This document shows, in pieces, positions 23,901 to 33,985 of a stretch of 64,000 nucleotides of DNA. The notes below the pieces were generated by a model. The model was not told where the DNA came from, did not search any database, and saw nothing but the letters and a program-made list of their open reading frames with translations. The stretch comes from Syngnathus acus (taxonomy: Eukaryota > Chordata > Actinopteri > Syngnathiformes > Syngnathidae). The stretch covers positions 1,630,001-1,694,000 of the forward strand of contig NC_051087.1 in assembly GCF_901709675.1 (NCBI RefSeq), written 5' to 3'. A program made the position numbers and the translations under genes. Numbering within the stretch: the first letter of the stretch is position 1; each line of letters starts with the position of its first letter.

Positions 23901-25275
23901 TAGCGCCGTCATGTCGCTATGACAATATAAATATTCATCAAGCCAAGCTTGAGTGTTGCGTAACCTGATGAAGAAGCAATACATGCGTTGTTCCGGGCCA
24001 TTTCCTGCTTAGACGGGCCGCGCCGGGCATTCGGGGTCGCTCTTAGTATGTTGAAAGATGCGCCGAGTGAGTTTTTGTAGGTCAAGTGGAATGACTCATT
24101 GTTTGGTGCCTCACCTGTTATGCAAGGTATAATAAGTGAGGTGGTATTTTTTAAATATATTTAAAAATAAATATTATATAAATATTTGCAACAATTATTA
24201 GCAGTAAAAAAAAAAAAAATTCAAATTTAAACACTTTTAGAAAACTGTTAATATATGCACATCTCACCTTGAGAGATACACAACAGGTATTAAGCGCTTC
24301 GATATTGCTTGTTTTGTGCATTTCTGCTTTTTATTCCATTTTGCATCATTTTGTAAAATGCTTTTTTTTTTTCATTAAATTGAATAAATCAATCTCTGGG
24401 GAGCAAAAGCGACACCTGTACCAAATTGAATCGAATGGTAAACCCACTGAATCAAATGGAATCAGCCATGGTGGCGCTTTTGCACGCAGCCCGAGGACGT
24501 TGGCTAACATCGAGGACTCGGACGTCTATCGCATGCTGCAGAAGGACCATGAGGAACCGGGAGAACCTAGACAGTCGGGATCCTTCAAGGCGCTGCAGGA
24601 ATATGTCGAGAGCGACGGTCAGTTCACAACGACCCGAAATGTGGAATGCTGATGGAATGAGGTTCTGAGATACGGTTCCTGCAGGCACTAAGCCGATAGT
24701 GACCAGGACTGTTAAGGCGCCCACCACCAAACCCAGCGCTCCCACCGGAAACCTGCAGAAACTTCCCATCTGCGACAAGTGTGGAAACGGCATTGTGTAA
24801 GTGCATATTAACATACCATCAAATTAGAATGCCAAATATAACAGGGACCAAAAACAGTGAAAATCCTTGAACGACTTGTAATTCTATACCATGCCACAAG
24901 ATGGCGCAAAGCAGATCATAGAGGACCAACATAACTGTTTCAAATGAGTAGGGTATTCATTTCCCAGTTGTATAGCTTGGAAAAAAAAGACATAAAATAA
25001 ATTGTTAAAAGAAACCATAAGAATTTTTATGTTTAAAATAAACCCAGTAAATTTAAATGCTGCTTTTTGCATTTTTTTTTTTTCTTTTTTCACACTGGTC
25101 CAGTGGTACAGTGGTGAAGGCCCGCGACATGTTCCGCCACCCGACTTGCTTCGTGTGCGCCGACTGCGACGTCAATCTGAAGCAGAAGGGTTATTTCTTC
25201 GTGGAAGGCCAACTGTACTGCGAGACCCACGCCCGGGCCAGGAGCAGACCCCCACCCGAGAGTCACGACTTGTAG
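20976..25275 (+). CDS. pdlim3: PDZ and LIM domain protein 3 (ALP, actinin-associated LIM protein)
   Basis: Z-line scaffold that binds alpha-actinin in muscle. Seven exons join in phase: 20976-21068, 23339-23490, 23558-23642, 23708-23895, 24490-24617, 24685-24796, 25104-25275, giving 309 residues. The N-terminal PDZ domain (about residues 1-82) contains [15 protein letters not shown], the carboxylate-binding loop of ALP/enigma proteins. The middle exon ([30 protein letters not shown]) is the smooth-muscle/short-isoform ZM-motif exon. The single C-terminal LIM domain has [19 protein letters not shown] and YCETHARA with its zinc ligands. PDLIM3 is favoured over PDLIM1 by the SDVYRML...[11 protein letters not shown] segment and by adjacency to sorbs2. 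The last residues (PPPESHDL) are shorter than the mammalian tail. An AATAAA at 25393 is a likely poly(A) signal. Confidence 0.93.
21260..21526. mobile_element. MITE-like element with about 30-bp terminal inverted repeats, in pdlim3 intron 1
   Basis: The left end (21260-21289) contains GATATAAAAAGTCTACACAC followed by CCCTG. The right end (21496-21525) is its near-perfect reverse complement, CAGGGGTGTGTAGACTTTTT and onward. The interior of about 206 bp is non-coding. A short related end (GTGTAGACTTTTTATAT) recurs at about 55266-55283. This is the layout of a small non-autonomous DNA transposon; no clear target-site duplication was read. Confidence 0.75.
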
Positions 25276-26143
25276 GGAAGGGACTCGCCCACCGAGGGAC
25301 ACCGCCTGGTCACCGCTTTCCTGTCCAGCTAAATGACATCACTTCCTGTTCACTAATGTCCCCATTTCCAGTTTTTGATTCATCATTGAGCCAATAAAGA
25401 CACCTCAGCCTACCAACAATCTTTATTTTTTATTATTATACACATATATATCTATATATATGTTGTGTCCAGAGTCTATATAGGTATTGCTGTATTCAAA
25501 TCATACTGGTCAAATTTCTGTTTTCCTTTGGTCAAATTATGTTATCTGGTTTTCTTGTGTCCACTTTTTTCTTCAAGGTATATGATGGTGAAATGAGAAA
25601 CCAGGACGGAAACGGATTCCTTCTTTGTCAGGACTTCGCCGCGACAACTTCCGCATTCCCCGTCACCTGACCCCTACTAACCAATCAGGTGCTAGCGGTT
25701 TTGGCGGTTGCAAGTGAATGAGTAAAAGTCGAAGTAATTTTCAAACATAAATGTCGATATATATTTTAACAAATCAGCTTTGTTTTGATACATTTCTAAA
25801 TGGTATACAGGTCGCACTATGTAGATTGCGCGTCTGGCCTTGAAACTTTGGTTGTATTCGGGACAGGACTAGATCAGCGCAAATGCTTCCTCCCGCTTCT
25901 TTTTGCCACCACATGCTCGCACACTCTCCGCCTTCGTTGAAAGCCGTGACGAAAACGGGGCGAGCGAGGCGCTGCCCTCGGGCAAAGCTTTAAAATGACA
26001 TCAGAAAGTCCTGCCTCACGGCTTGCGGCTGTTTTGTCAAAGGGCGACAGCAGCTGTTGTACGGGGCAGCGCGCTCCGCTGCGCCACCTTTGCGCCATCT
26101 TTGCGCTTTGGTGCGTGACTGCGCGTGAGCTTACCTGCTCGGC

Positions 26144-26151
26144 TTTATAAG
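26144..26151 (+). promoter_or_regulatory. Probable TATA box of the multi-lectin gene
   Basis: TTTATAAG sits in a GC-rich context about 270 bp upstream of the ATG at 26414, which leaves room for a transcribed leader that includes the pyrimidine-rich repeat. Position and consensus are the only support. Confidence 0.4.
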
Positions 26152-26235
26152 CCGGCCAGGTACCCCTGACCCGCATCTACTCACCACTGGCCCATTTGCA
26201 GAGACCTGGATAATACCCGGCGCTGCTTCAGAGCC

Positions 26236-26388
26236 TTGATTCTCCTTCAACTTCTGTTTCGGCTTCAAGTTCTGCTCAACTTCAAGTTCTCCTTCAACTC
26301 CCTCTTCTGCTTCATTTTCTGCTTCAACTTCAGGTTCTCCTTCAACTCCCTCTTCTGCTTCATTTTCTGCTTTAGGTTCTGTCTGCGT
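26236..26388. repeat. Pyrimidine-rich tandem repeat in the leader of the multi-lectin gene
   Basis: Repeats built on CTTCAACTTC, TTCTCCTTCAACTCCCTCTT and CTGCTTCATTTTCTGCTT occur two to three times. The segment lies between the TATA-like box and the ATG and would be in the 5' untranslated region if transcription starts near 26175. Confidence 0.6.
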
Positions 26389-26413
26389 GGGCCAGGCTGC
26401 CCGATTGGACATC

Positions 26414-29400
26414 ATGAGCATCCCCACCACACTTGTGGTGGCATTGGCACTGACTTTGTGCGCCTGGATTACGCTTTGTGGAGGTAATTGGAATGTTTGA
26501 AGAAATATAAAAACAAAGCAAATAGCAAGAATTGAAGGCGCCAATTTGGATAAAATAACTTGAAGGGGGGGGGGGGGGGGGGTAACGTTTGAAATTGTGG
26601 CGGCGTCGAGCGCAGCTAGCACCCTTGCACATTTTTTTCGATTTCTTTTTTACCGTCTCAACTGTTCAGCGCTGCTACACAAAACAATGCTTCTACTCTG
26701 CAATGCTTTGCGGGGAAAAGACGATTCAGTCTGTTGCGTCCGACACGCACGAGCTCGTTAATATTTTTCTGCCGTTACTTTTTGTTTTCCTTCAATAAAA
26801 GGTAAAAGCGCCGCCGTGTTTTTTTTTTTTTTTTTGTGATTGCGTCTGTGTTCTCGTCGCGTCTTGTTTATCTACGTTTTTCGCTCTTTGTTTTTCTAAG
26901 TTCGGTGAGTACGCAACGTTCTTTGGCAAAGTTTCACCTTCAAGCACCTTAAGGCCGCTTTGATTTTTTTTTCGGGTATAGTTAAAAAGAAAAAAGCGCT
27001 CTATTAATAGGCAAATCGCGGGTGAGATGACTAGCTTAACTTGAAAGTTTTTCTTTTGACACGCAGACACACACACAACGTCATATGTGAGAATCGAACT
27101 CAGTGTCGGCAAAAGTTACTTCGTGTGAATGCGTTACTCCCTTGCGACCACGCGAGGGCGCCGTTTTCAGGCGCTGATATGTCAGACTGAACAGCCAGCC
27201 AAATGTGCCCTCCCTCGTCAGACATTTCGTGCGATTCCGGATGGGAGGTGTTCGGCTCCAGCTGCTACAAGAAGATGCCAGCCACCAACGGTTGGCTGGG
27301 GGCCCGTTTACACTGCGCCCTGGAGGGCGGCGACCTGGTCTCCTTCAACTCATTGGCCGAGGAAGATTTTGTGAAGGGCAAAATGGGGGACGACCCGTTC
27401 TGGATCGGACTCTCCAACCTGGTGAGTTTAAATGCAAGGAGGGGCCTGTGCTGGGTTGACAACCGCGATTGGTCTCCTCCGCAGGAATGCGGCCATAAGT
27501 TGTGTCATCGAATGTCAGGCAAGGAGCCGAAATGGTCCGACGACACACCGCTGATCTACAGCAACTGGGGTCCCGGTCAAGCCGTAAGGTAAGAAAGTCA
27601 CATTGTGGAGCGAGCCCGCGCAACAAAAGCCTGACAGACAGCATTGTTGTCGCTGCCCCCCAACCCCGACAGCACCACATCGGAGTCCTGTACCTACTTC
27701 AACTCAAAAGCACATCACAGCGACCAGTCCAACAAGTGGAGAACCGGCTTGTGCGAGTCCTCCCTGGCGTACATGTGCAAACGCTCGCCCGACGGTAAGC
27801 CGCTTGTCGTCGGTCATATCGAGGAGAGGAGCGCCGCCCGTCACGTTGTCTTCCCGCACGCAGGCTGCCCGGACGGACAACCGTGCTCCAAGAAGGCTGA
27901 CCGTTTGGCTCTCTCTCCGGTGCAAAGTGAGTGGCTTCTTTGTGCACCTTGGCCGCCCTGTCACAGGTTTCTCCTCAATCTTACTTTGGGCCTTCAGCTT
28001 CCGCCTGCGACCCCGGCTACTTGCTCTACGGCCCTTTTTGCTACCGCTTCTTGGAGACCAAAAAAACTTGGCAGGCAGCTGAGGATGACTGCGTCGCACG
28101 GGGAGGTCACCTGGCAAGCGTCCACTCGCATGAAGACGGCAAATGGATGCTGGGTGAGCACCAAGGGCCACCATCACGTTTTGGGTGCTCTTCTTACATT
28201 AAAGCTGAGTTCTCCCTCTGCAAGCTCACACAGCCCCTTATCCTTGGCTGGGACTGCATAAACCATCGGACAAGTTTGAGTGGACTGACAAAACGTCTTC
28301 AGTAAGTAACACACTCACGGTAAGTTTGGAGTAAGTTCAAGTTAAAGTCCCAATGATGGTCACACACACATCTGGGTGTGGTGAAATTTGTCCTCTGCAT
28401 TGAACCCATCCCCGTGTGATTTTAATCCATCCCCTGGGAGAGAGGGGAGTAGTGAGCAGCAGCGGTGCCACCGCGCTCAGGAATCATTTGGTGATCAAAA
28501 GCCAAGTGTGAAGAAAAAAGGCTTACAAACTGTTCTGACATGGTGAAGGAAACTGCTTATTTTCACCTTTCAGAACTTTGGCCAAATTGCGAGATGATGA
28601 CAGTAGTGGTAGAATGTTGTCGAGAGAGTGAGGAAAGCATAAGGGCAACGCGCTGAGCACATGTTACCAATGTCGTCCACAGGACCTCATCTTGTGGCAC
28701 CCAGGTCATCCAAATAAAAACCTCTACGGTGCTCTGTCACACATTGGACTGATCTATGTCGACAGCAGCAGCACACTGAGCTCCATCTGTCAAAACGGTG
28801 CGTAGGCCGTGCGCCGTCATCACCGGGCACTTTTTGTTTACGCTCATGCTTGTTCTCATTTGCGCTCCCTTGCAGCCAGGTCCACCAGTCCTCCTCCGCC
28901 GCTCCCAGGTGGGTCAGGGGCCGGCGGCACGTGTTCCCGCCCGTGCGCCATCCGCGGCGATTCTCACCACTTGTGCCTTGCAGCCTGGAGCGACAAATGC
29001 GGCTGGGAGTGGCTGGACAACCCCGCCAACGACTTCTGCTACCTGATGAGAGGGAACCAGCTCAAAAGCTGGAAGGAGGGGCGCGACGACTGCAACCGAC
29101 ACGATGCCCATCTGCTCACTATCACGGACTCTCACGAGCAGGCCTTTGTGCACGGTGTGTGTGTGTGTCTTAATGTCTGCACTTGTGTTTTGGCGCGACC
29201 ATGTGGAAACTTTGATTCAAAGGTCACAGCAAAGCCGTGCTCACCACTCCCTCGCTGTGGCTGGACGCCGACGCCCCCTTCGCCGAGAGCGGCGGCCGGT
29301 GGGCCGACGGCTCCCCGTTCAGCTACGTCCACCTGAGCGCCGGTTTGTGGCGAGCCACGCTCATGTTCCCATTCAGGAACTTAGCGCTGAGTCTCTGTTG

Positions 29401-32400
29401 GCCCCCTTGCAGGTCACCATGGCGACAAAGTTGGGGGACGCTGTCTTTCCTTTCTCATTGACAACGGCGACTGGAAATTTGACGTGTGCGAGATCAAGAG
29501 AGGCTACATCTGCAAGACAAGAGGTAGGAGGGCGGGGCGGGGTGGGACGGGCCGCGACCCTCTAGCTCAAGGTGTGCTGACGTTTGCCTTTGGTCCTTGC
29601 AGCGGCGACAGCGCAACAAGCTACGCTGCCTCACGCCGGTAAGAAATTGCCGCTTGCAAAGATGGCCGCCAGAACTAATTAACCTGCCCTGACTCGCCCC
29701 CGCCCGCCCGCAGGTTTCCTCAAGCAAGAGATATGCGAGAACGCCGACAACCGAGCCATTTGCCCCGAGGACAGAGTCATGCGCATCCAGTCGGCCTTCT
29801 ACGGACGGAGGAGCAGCAACGTCTGCTCGGCCCAACGCGGCTCAGACGGTAGGAGGCCCCGCCGACTGTCGGCCGTCCTTTAGCTGACGTGTCAACTTGG
29901 TGCCCTCTCGCAGCCAAATGTACGGTGGAAGGTGCCCTCCTTCACTACAGGAAAGAGTGCGACAACTGCCACCAGTGCCTCGTCAAGCCCATGAAGGAGG
30001 ACCCCTGCCCCGAGGTCTCCAAATACCTCCAGATGGTCTACACCTGCGAAACGGACGGTAGGTGTCGTCTCGTCTTTGCCAAATGAATTGTTGTGTGCCA
30101 AACCAGGTAAGCCCATGAGGCCCTGAATAACATTTTTGGTTGTCCAAAGAGTGTTTTCACAGTTTAGGCAACACCCAAGGCAGCCTGAAAAAGTTGAAGC
30201 TGAGAGCCTCCTCCTCATTGAGCGGCTTCGGCCCCGACAAGGCTTGCCTCAATGGGAAAAGCTGCTGGAAACCGTTGAAGCGTACGTGGAGAACTCTGAC
30301 ACCGCCCCCCACACACACACACAAAATCTGGATTCTCCTTCCTTCCCTCAGCTATGGACAGCTGGATCGAGGTGGACTTAGGCGAGATGAAAAAAGTGAC
30401 CGGGATGGAGATCCAGATGTGTCCTACGGCCTCCTCCAGGCACTGGTCCAGGTTTAAGATGACCCATAGTTTGGACGGACAGGACTGGACCGACCACTCC
30501 CAAATAGTGAGTGGGCAGCCGTGAGCCAACTTGCTCCACTCTCCTCCTCGCTCTCTCTCTCTCTCTCTCCATTTCTTTCTCCCTCTCTCATTTTCTCTTT
30601 CTCTCTCTCGCTCTCTCTCTCCTCTCTGTCTTTCCTCTCTCTTTTTCTCCTTTTCTCTTTCTCTCCTCTCTGTCTTTTTCCTATCTCTCCTTTTCTCTTT
30701 CTCCCTGTCTCCTTTTCTCTTTCTCGCTCCGTCTCTCTCCTGTCTCCCTTTCCCTTGCTCTCTTTCCCTCGTTCTTTCTCTCTTTTTCCTCTCTCCTTTT
30801 CTCTTTCTCCCTCTCTCCATATCTCTTTCTCTCTTTTTCTTGCTCCGTCTCTCTCCTGCCTCTCTTTCCCTTGCTCTCTTTCTCTCTCTTTCTCTCTCTG
30901 TCTTTTCTCTCTCTGTCTCTCTCTATTCCTCTCCATCTCTCTTCTGTCTGTCTGTCTCGCTCTCTCACCCTTGTCTTTCTGGCCAGCTTTCCCCCGGAGC
31001 GACTCAGACCCTGATGGAGCCCATGCTAGCCCAGTTCATCCGCATCCTGCCACTGGATCACCAATGGAACGTCGGCCTCCGCTTTGACGTCTTGGGATGC
31101 GCGCTTGACAGTAAGCGAGCTGCCGGCGCCGCGCTCACCGTCAAATAGGAAAACCAACCGTGACTCTCGCGTCCGCAGATGTGATCAGCTGCGACGAGCA
31201 GTTCGTCAATGTCGCCTTGGACAAGCAGCCCACTACGTGAGTGGTCGCAGCGCGTCCGAGCTTTCCAATCAAGTGCGAGTCTCGCAACGGCTGTGTCGTC
31301 CGCAGGGTCTTCTGTCCGCCGGGTTGCGCCAAGTTGGACCAGCAAGTCTACGGCACGTGGGGGTACAAAGAGGTACGTGACGGCGCCGCCCGCCACTCGC
31401 CTTCCTGGGCTCTGACGCGGCGCTTTGCGTGAGCGCAGGAATCTCACATCTGCGCCGCCGCCATCCACGCCGGCGTCATCGCTGACAAGACCGGAGGAAA
31501 GTGCACCTTGCTGAAAGCGCCGCCGCAGAAGAGCTTCCAAGCATCCGAACAGAACGGAATCCTCTCCAAACAGTGAGTGGGCCGCTTTCAGCGCGCGCTC
31601 TGATGACAGACGCCGGCTTAACGCGAGCGCCGGCATCGATCCGCAGACTGAACCAAGAGGGGCCTTTGGCTTTCACGTTTGCCGACGGAGGTGAGTCGCC
31701 GAAGCGCCGTGGCGTCAAACTTGTGCGTGACACCTGGCGATGTCTCATGGGCAGAGATGAGATGCTTGGGACCTGAGTGGGAGGAGTTTGCCGGCTTTTG
31801 CTACAACATTTTTGAGGACAAGAAGACCTGGGCCGAGGCTCAGCACGCCTGCGGGACTTTTGGCGCCCAGCTGGTGTCCGTGGGTTCCCTAGTGGAGCAG
31901 GAGTGGCTGAAGACGACTTTGTACTTTGGTACGCTGCCTCGCCTCGCCTCGTATGTTCGGAGGTGTGATGTCACGCCCTTCCTCTGCAGATGACAGCGAC
32001 ACGTGGACCGGACTCAATGACCTGGCTGTTCCCGGCATGTTCGTGTGGTCAGACCGCCGCCCTGTGACCTTGACCTTCTGGGCTGCCGGAGAGCCCAACA
32101 ACGAGCTCCCCTTGGACGACAACTGCGTGGCGGCGGCTTACCAGGTGAGCTTGCAGGCATGCACGGCTACGCCCCCACCGGCAGCCACCCACACGCCCAC
32201 CCACCCGCCTTTGTCTTTCAGACGGGACGCTGGATGCGGATGTTGTGCACGCAGCTCAATCGCTTCGTGTGCAAGATGCCCAAAGCGCATTACACCATCG
32301 CCGCTGGAGAGCCCGAGACGGAAAGCGGCGATTCCAAGGCCTTGTCCATGGTGTCGACTGGAACTGTGAGTGGCACGCAAAAGCATTTTTAGCCCAGGGT

Positions 32401-33249
32401 TGTCAAACTCATTTTTATCGCGGGCCACTTTGTCCTTGCGGCATCCCTCAGAGGGCCGTATTTCATATGAAACAGTTATTGTTCAAATTACTATGGAAAG
32501 GATGAATACAAATCATTAAAAAAAAAAAATCACACAAAATTGGTTTTAGCAAAAATCATGGGAGTTGACAAGGCGGGCCTGATTTGGCCCCCGGGCCATG
32601 AGTTTGACACCTACGCTTTCGCCGCTTGCTTCTTGATCTTGTGGCCAAATGCGTGGATTGCAATATACCATTGCGTATGCCCAATGCAGTGCAAAGACCT
32701 TGTCCTGGAAATGATGAAAGGTCTTCAGGTGGGAAGTACCATCACCATCAAAGGGCAGGGCAACGACAAGACCAAGAGGTACACCAGGGTAAAGAAGGCA
32801 ATCGTTTGGGCAAAGCGCCAACGCCTGTGTGTGTGTGTGTGTCTCGCTCGCAGCTTCCAAGCCAGCTTGCTCAACGCCGACAACCAATCCATCCTGCAGC
32901 TCAAGCTGGACGCCGAGACCCGAACCGTCACGCTGAGCTCCCAACTGGACAGCGACCTGGACCAGCAGCAGCTAAACCAGCTGCACGTTGCCCGTATCCC
33001 CCTGCAACGTGGAGTGGACTTCAAGGTAATGCTCCATGCCCCGCACTCGCCAGCGCCCCCCGCCTAATTGCCTCTCTCGTACAGATCGTCATCAGCTGCG
33101 CCCAGCAAGTCTTCCGTGTTTTGGCCGGGGGCCACCGGCTGCACTACGCCTACCAGCGCCACCTCCGACTGGCAGACATCACGCTGCTGCGACTGCATGG
33201 CGACGTGTCGCTGAAGGTCGTCCGCCTGGCGACGGCGCCGCCCACCTGA
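26414..33249 (+). CDS. Secreted multi-lectin mosaic protein: CTLD x3, SUEL, discoidin, LCCL, CTLD, galectin-like
   Basis: I do not recognise a named gene. The 28 exons all join in phase and encode 1,098 residues: 26414-26483, 27195-27421, 27485-27588, 27673-27794, 27864-27926, 27998-28153, 28225-28301, 28683-28797, 28876-28908, 28984-29154, 29223-29342, 29413-29523, 29603-29638, 29714-29848, 29914-30057, 30150-30281, 30352-30506, 30987-31110, 31179-31236, 31306-31372, 31439-31572, 31647-31690, 31755-31928, 31990-32144, 32222-32365, 32690-32778, 32854-33025, 33085-33249. The order is: signal peptide (1-23), C-type lectin domains (about 32-172, 198-310, 327-456), SUEL/rhamnose-lectin (470-561; YGR, DPCPEVSKYLQMVYTC), F5/8-type discoidin (562-698), LCCL (699-799; VYGTWGYKE, AAIHAGVI), a fourth C-type lectin domain with EPN (801-957) and a galectin-like domain (958-1098). 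No membrane segment is seen, so it is probably a secreted carbohydrate-recognition protein; an immune role is inference. Confidence 0.85.
27195..29523 (+). other. Three N-terminal C-type lectin-like domains of the multi-lectin
   Basis: Domain 1 (exons 27195-27794) shows WIGLSN and CESSLAYMCK framing. Domain 2 (27998-28797) has CYRFLETKKTWQAAEDDC and WLGLHKP but its C-terminal half is divergent. Domain 3 (28984-29523) has CYLMRGNQLKSW and DVCEIKRGYICK. None shows an intact EPN or QPD calcium-site motif, so these three may be structural or calcium-independent, unlike the fourth domain. Confidence 0.75.
28336..28497 (-). mobile_element. Antisense 3' fragment of a tRNA-derived SINE, in multi-lectin intron
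   Basis: The reverse complement matches the 3' half of the SINE at 45993-46300, including the segments for CACACGGGGATGGGTT, GCAGAGGACAAATTTCACCA and CATTGGGACTTTAA. The tRNA-like head is missing. Confidence 0.8.
29714..30057 (+). other. SUEL/rhamnose-binding lectin-type domain of the multi-lectin
   Basis: Two exons carry the SUEL pattern: an N-terminal CPEDRVMRIQSAFYGR strand with the hallmark YGR, paired cysteines, and a closing DPCPEVSKYLQMVYTC, equivalent to the DPC..YKYL.V.Y.C signature of fish egg and sea-urchin egg lectins. Confidence 0.75.
30538..30972. repeat. Near-pure polypyrimidine (CTCT/TTTC) intron of the multi-lectin gene
   Basis: Nearly the whole intron between exons ending at 30506 and starting at 30987 is C and T on the plus strand, built from CTCTCTCT, TTTCTCTTTC and CCTCTCTGTC blocks. 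It splits the discoidin domain. Long open frames on both strands here are composition artefacts. Confidence 0.92.
31179..31690 (+). other. LCCL domain of the multi-lectin
   Basis: VFCPPGCAKLDQQVYGT and HICAAAIHAGVIADKTGG match the LCCL consensus of cochlin, CRISPLD and Limulus factor C, including the four cysteines and the AAIHAG block. It is directly preceded by a discoidin domain ending RFDVLGC. Confidence 0.8.
32396..32612. mobile_element. Small non-autonomous DNA element with inverted ends, in last long intron of the multi-lectin gene
   Basis: The left end has GTTGTCAAACTCATTTTTAT and the right end has CCATGAGTTTGACACC, which are near-inverted. The interior has GCGGGCC/GGGCCATG blocks. 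This 'TGTCAAACTCAT ... ATGAGTTTGACA' pattern is a repeat I recognise as common in fish genomes. It lies between the fourth C-type lectin exon and the galectin-like exons. Confidence 0.65.
32690..33249 (+). other. C-terminal galectin-like domain of the multi-lectin
   Basis: Three exons encode a galectin fold pattern: KGLQVGSTITIKGQ at the first strand and FRVLAGGHRLHYAYQR followed by DITLLRLHGDVSLKVV at the last strands. The usual sugar-binding set (H.NPR and W..E.R) is not present: at these places the protein reads LKLDAET and LNQLHVARI. The domain joins the preceding C-type lectin exon (ends 32365) in phase 0. Confidence 0.7.
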
Positions 33250-33985
33250 GCCGCAAAAACTGCGACAACCCAACAGCGGCGGTCTCGTACCGTGCGCTGC
33301 CCGATAAGCTAAGTTTGTGCATGTTTTCTTGACACCTCAAAGCACTTACTGAGCTTCAGGAGAAAAGCTGAGTGAGGAGGAAAATAAATAAATAAATAAA
33401 AATTACAGCAGCTATCCAGTTAACCGACTGCAAAAAAATCTAGAAAAAAAAAAATGGTATTCCTTTTGTGTTATACAATATCTATATATGTATAAAGTAT
33501 CTATGTATCTATCCACCGCCGCCATCTGGAGCTTATGGCTCCTAAAAAAAAAAAGTTTTTGAGTGACCTATTTTGAATTCTACCTTTTGAATTATAATTA
33601 TATATCTGTATATAAAGTAAATATCTATCCACTGCCACCGTCTGGGGCTTATGGCTCCTAAAAAAAAAATGTTTTTGAGTGCCCTGTTTTGAATTCTACA
33701 TTTTGAATTACAATTATCTACCAAAGTATCTATCTATATATCCGCCGCCACCGTCTGGGGCTTATGGCCCCTAAAAAAAAATGTTTTTGAGTGTCTTCTA
33801 TTTAATCGAGGTTTGGCTTGAAGATTTGAACCTAAGCAGTGTTTGTCCCTTTGTTTGACCCTTGACCTTTGTTTCCCATGATGTACTCCAATGTTATGAT
33901 TATAAGTGTGTTCAATAAAATTACAAAGACAAATCCTCAGTTTTTTATTCATGAAGCTAATTTCATGCTAATGCTAAGTAGGATC
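33250..33985. other. Intergenic: multi-lectin 3' end and npy2r-like 3' end, with a tandem repeat
   Basis: AATAAATAAATAAATAAAAA near 33382-33401 is a plausible multi-lectin poly(A) region. TTTATT near 33941 is an AATAAA on the minus strand and suits the receptor gene. The rest is a three-copy repeat listed separately. Confidence 0.45.
33500..33800. repeat. Three-copy tandem repeat of about 115 bp
   Basis: Each copy has a CCACCGTCTGGGGCTTATGG-type block followed by CTCCTAAAAAAAAA and GTTTTTGAGTG; the first two also carry TTTTGAATTCTA. Copies begin near 33507, 33622 and 33730, with the last one partial. Confidence 0.85.

Larger units (their letters stand above)
25276..26413. other. Intergenic region and 5' untranslated region of the multi-lectin gene
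   Basis: Contains the pdlim3 3' end with an (AT)n stretch at about 25439-25461, then unremarkable sequence, a GC-richer promoter-like segment (about 25900-26160) and a pyrimidine-rich repeat (26236-26388). No coding exon is seen. Confidence 0.5.

Noticed and set aside
30215-31148. Open frames of 160-205 codons on both strands rich in Ser/Leu/Phe or Arg/Glu/Lys
   Set aside because: They come from the CTCT-rich intron; the flanking discoidin exons splice across it in phase.
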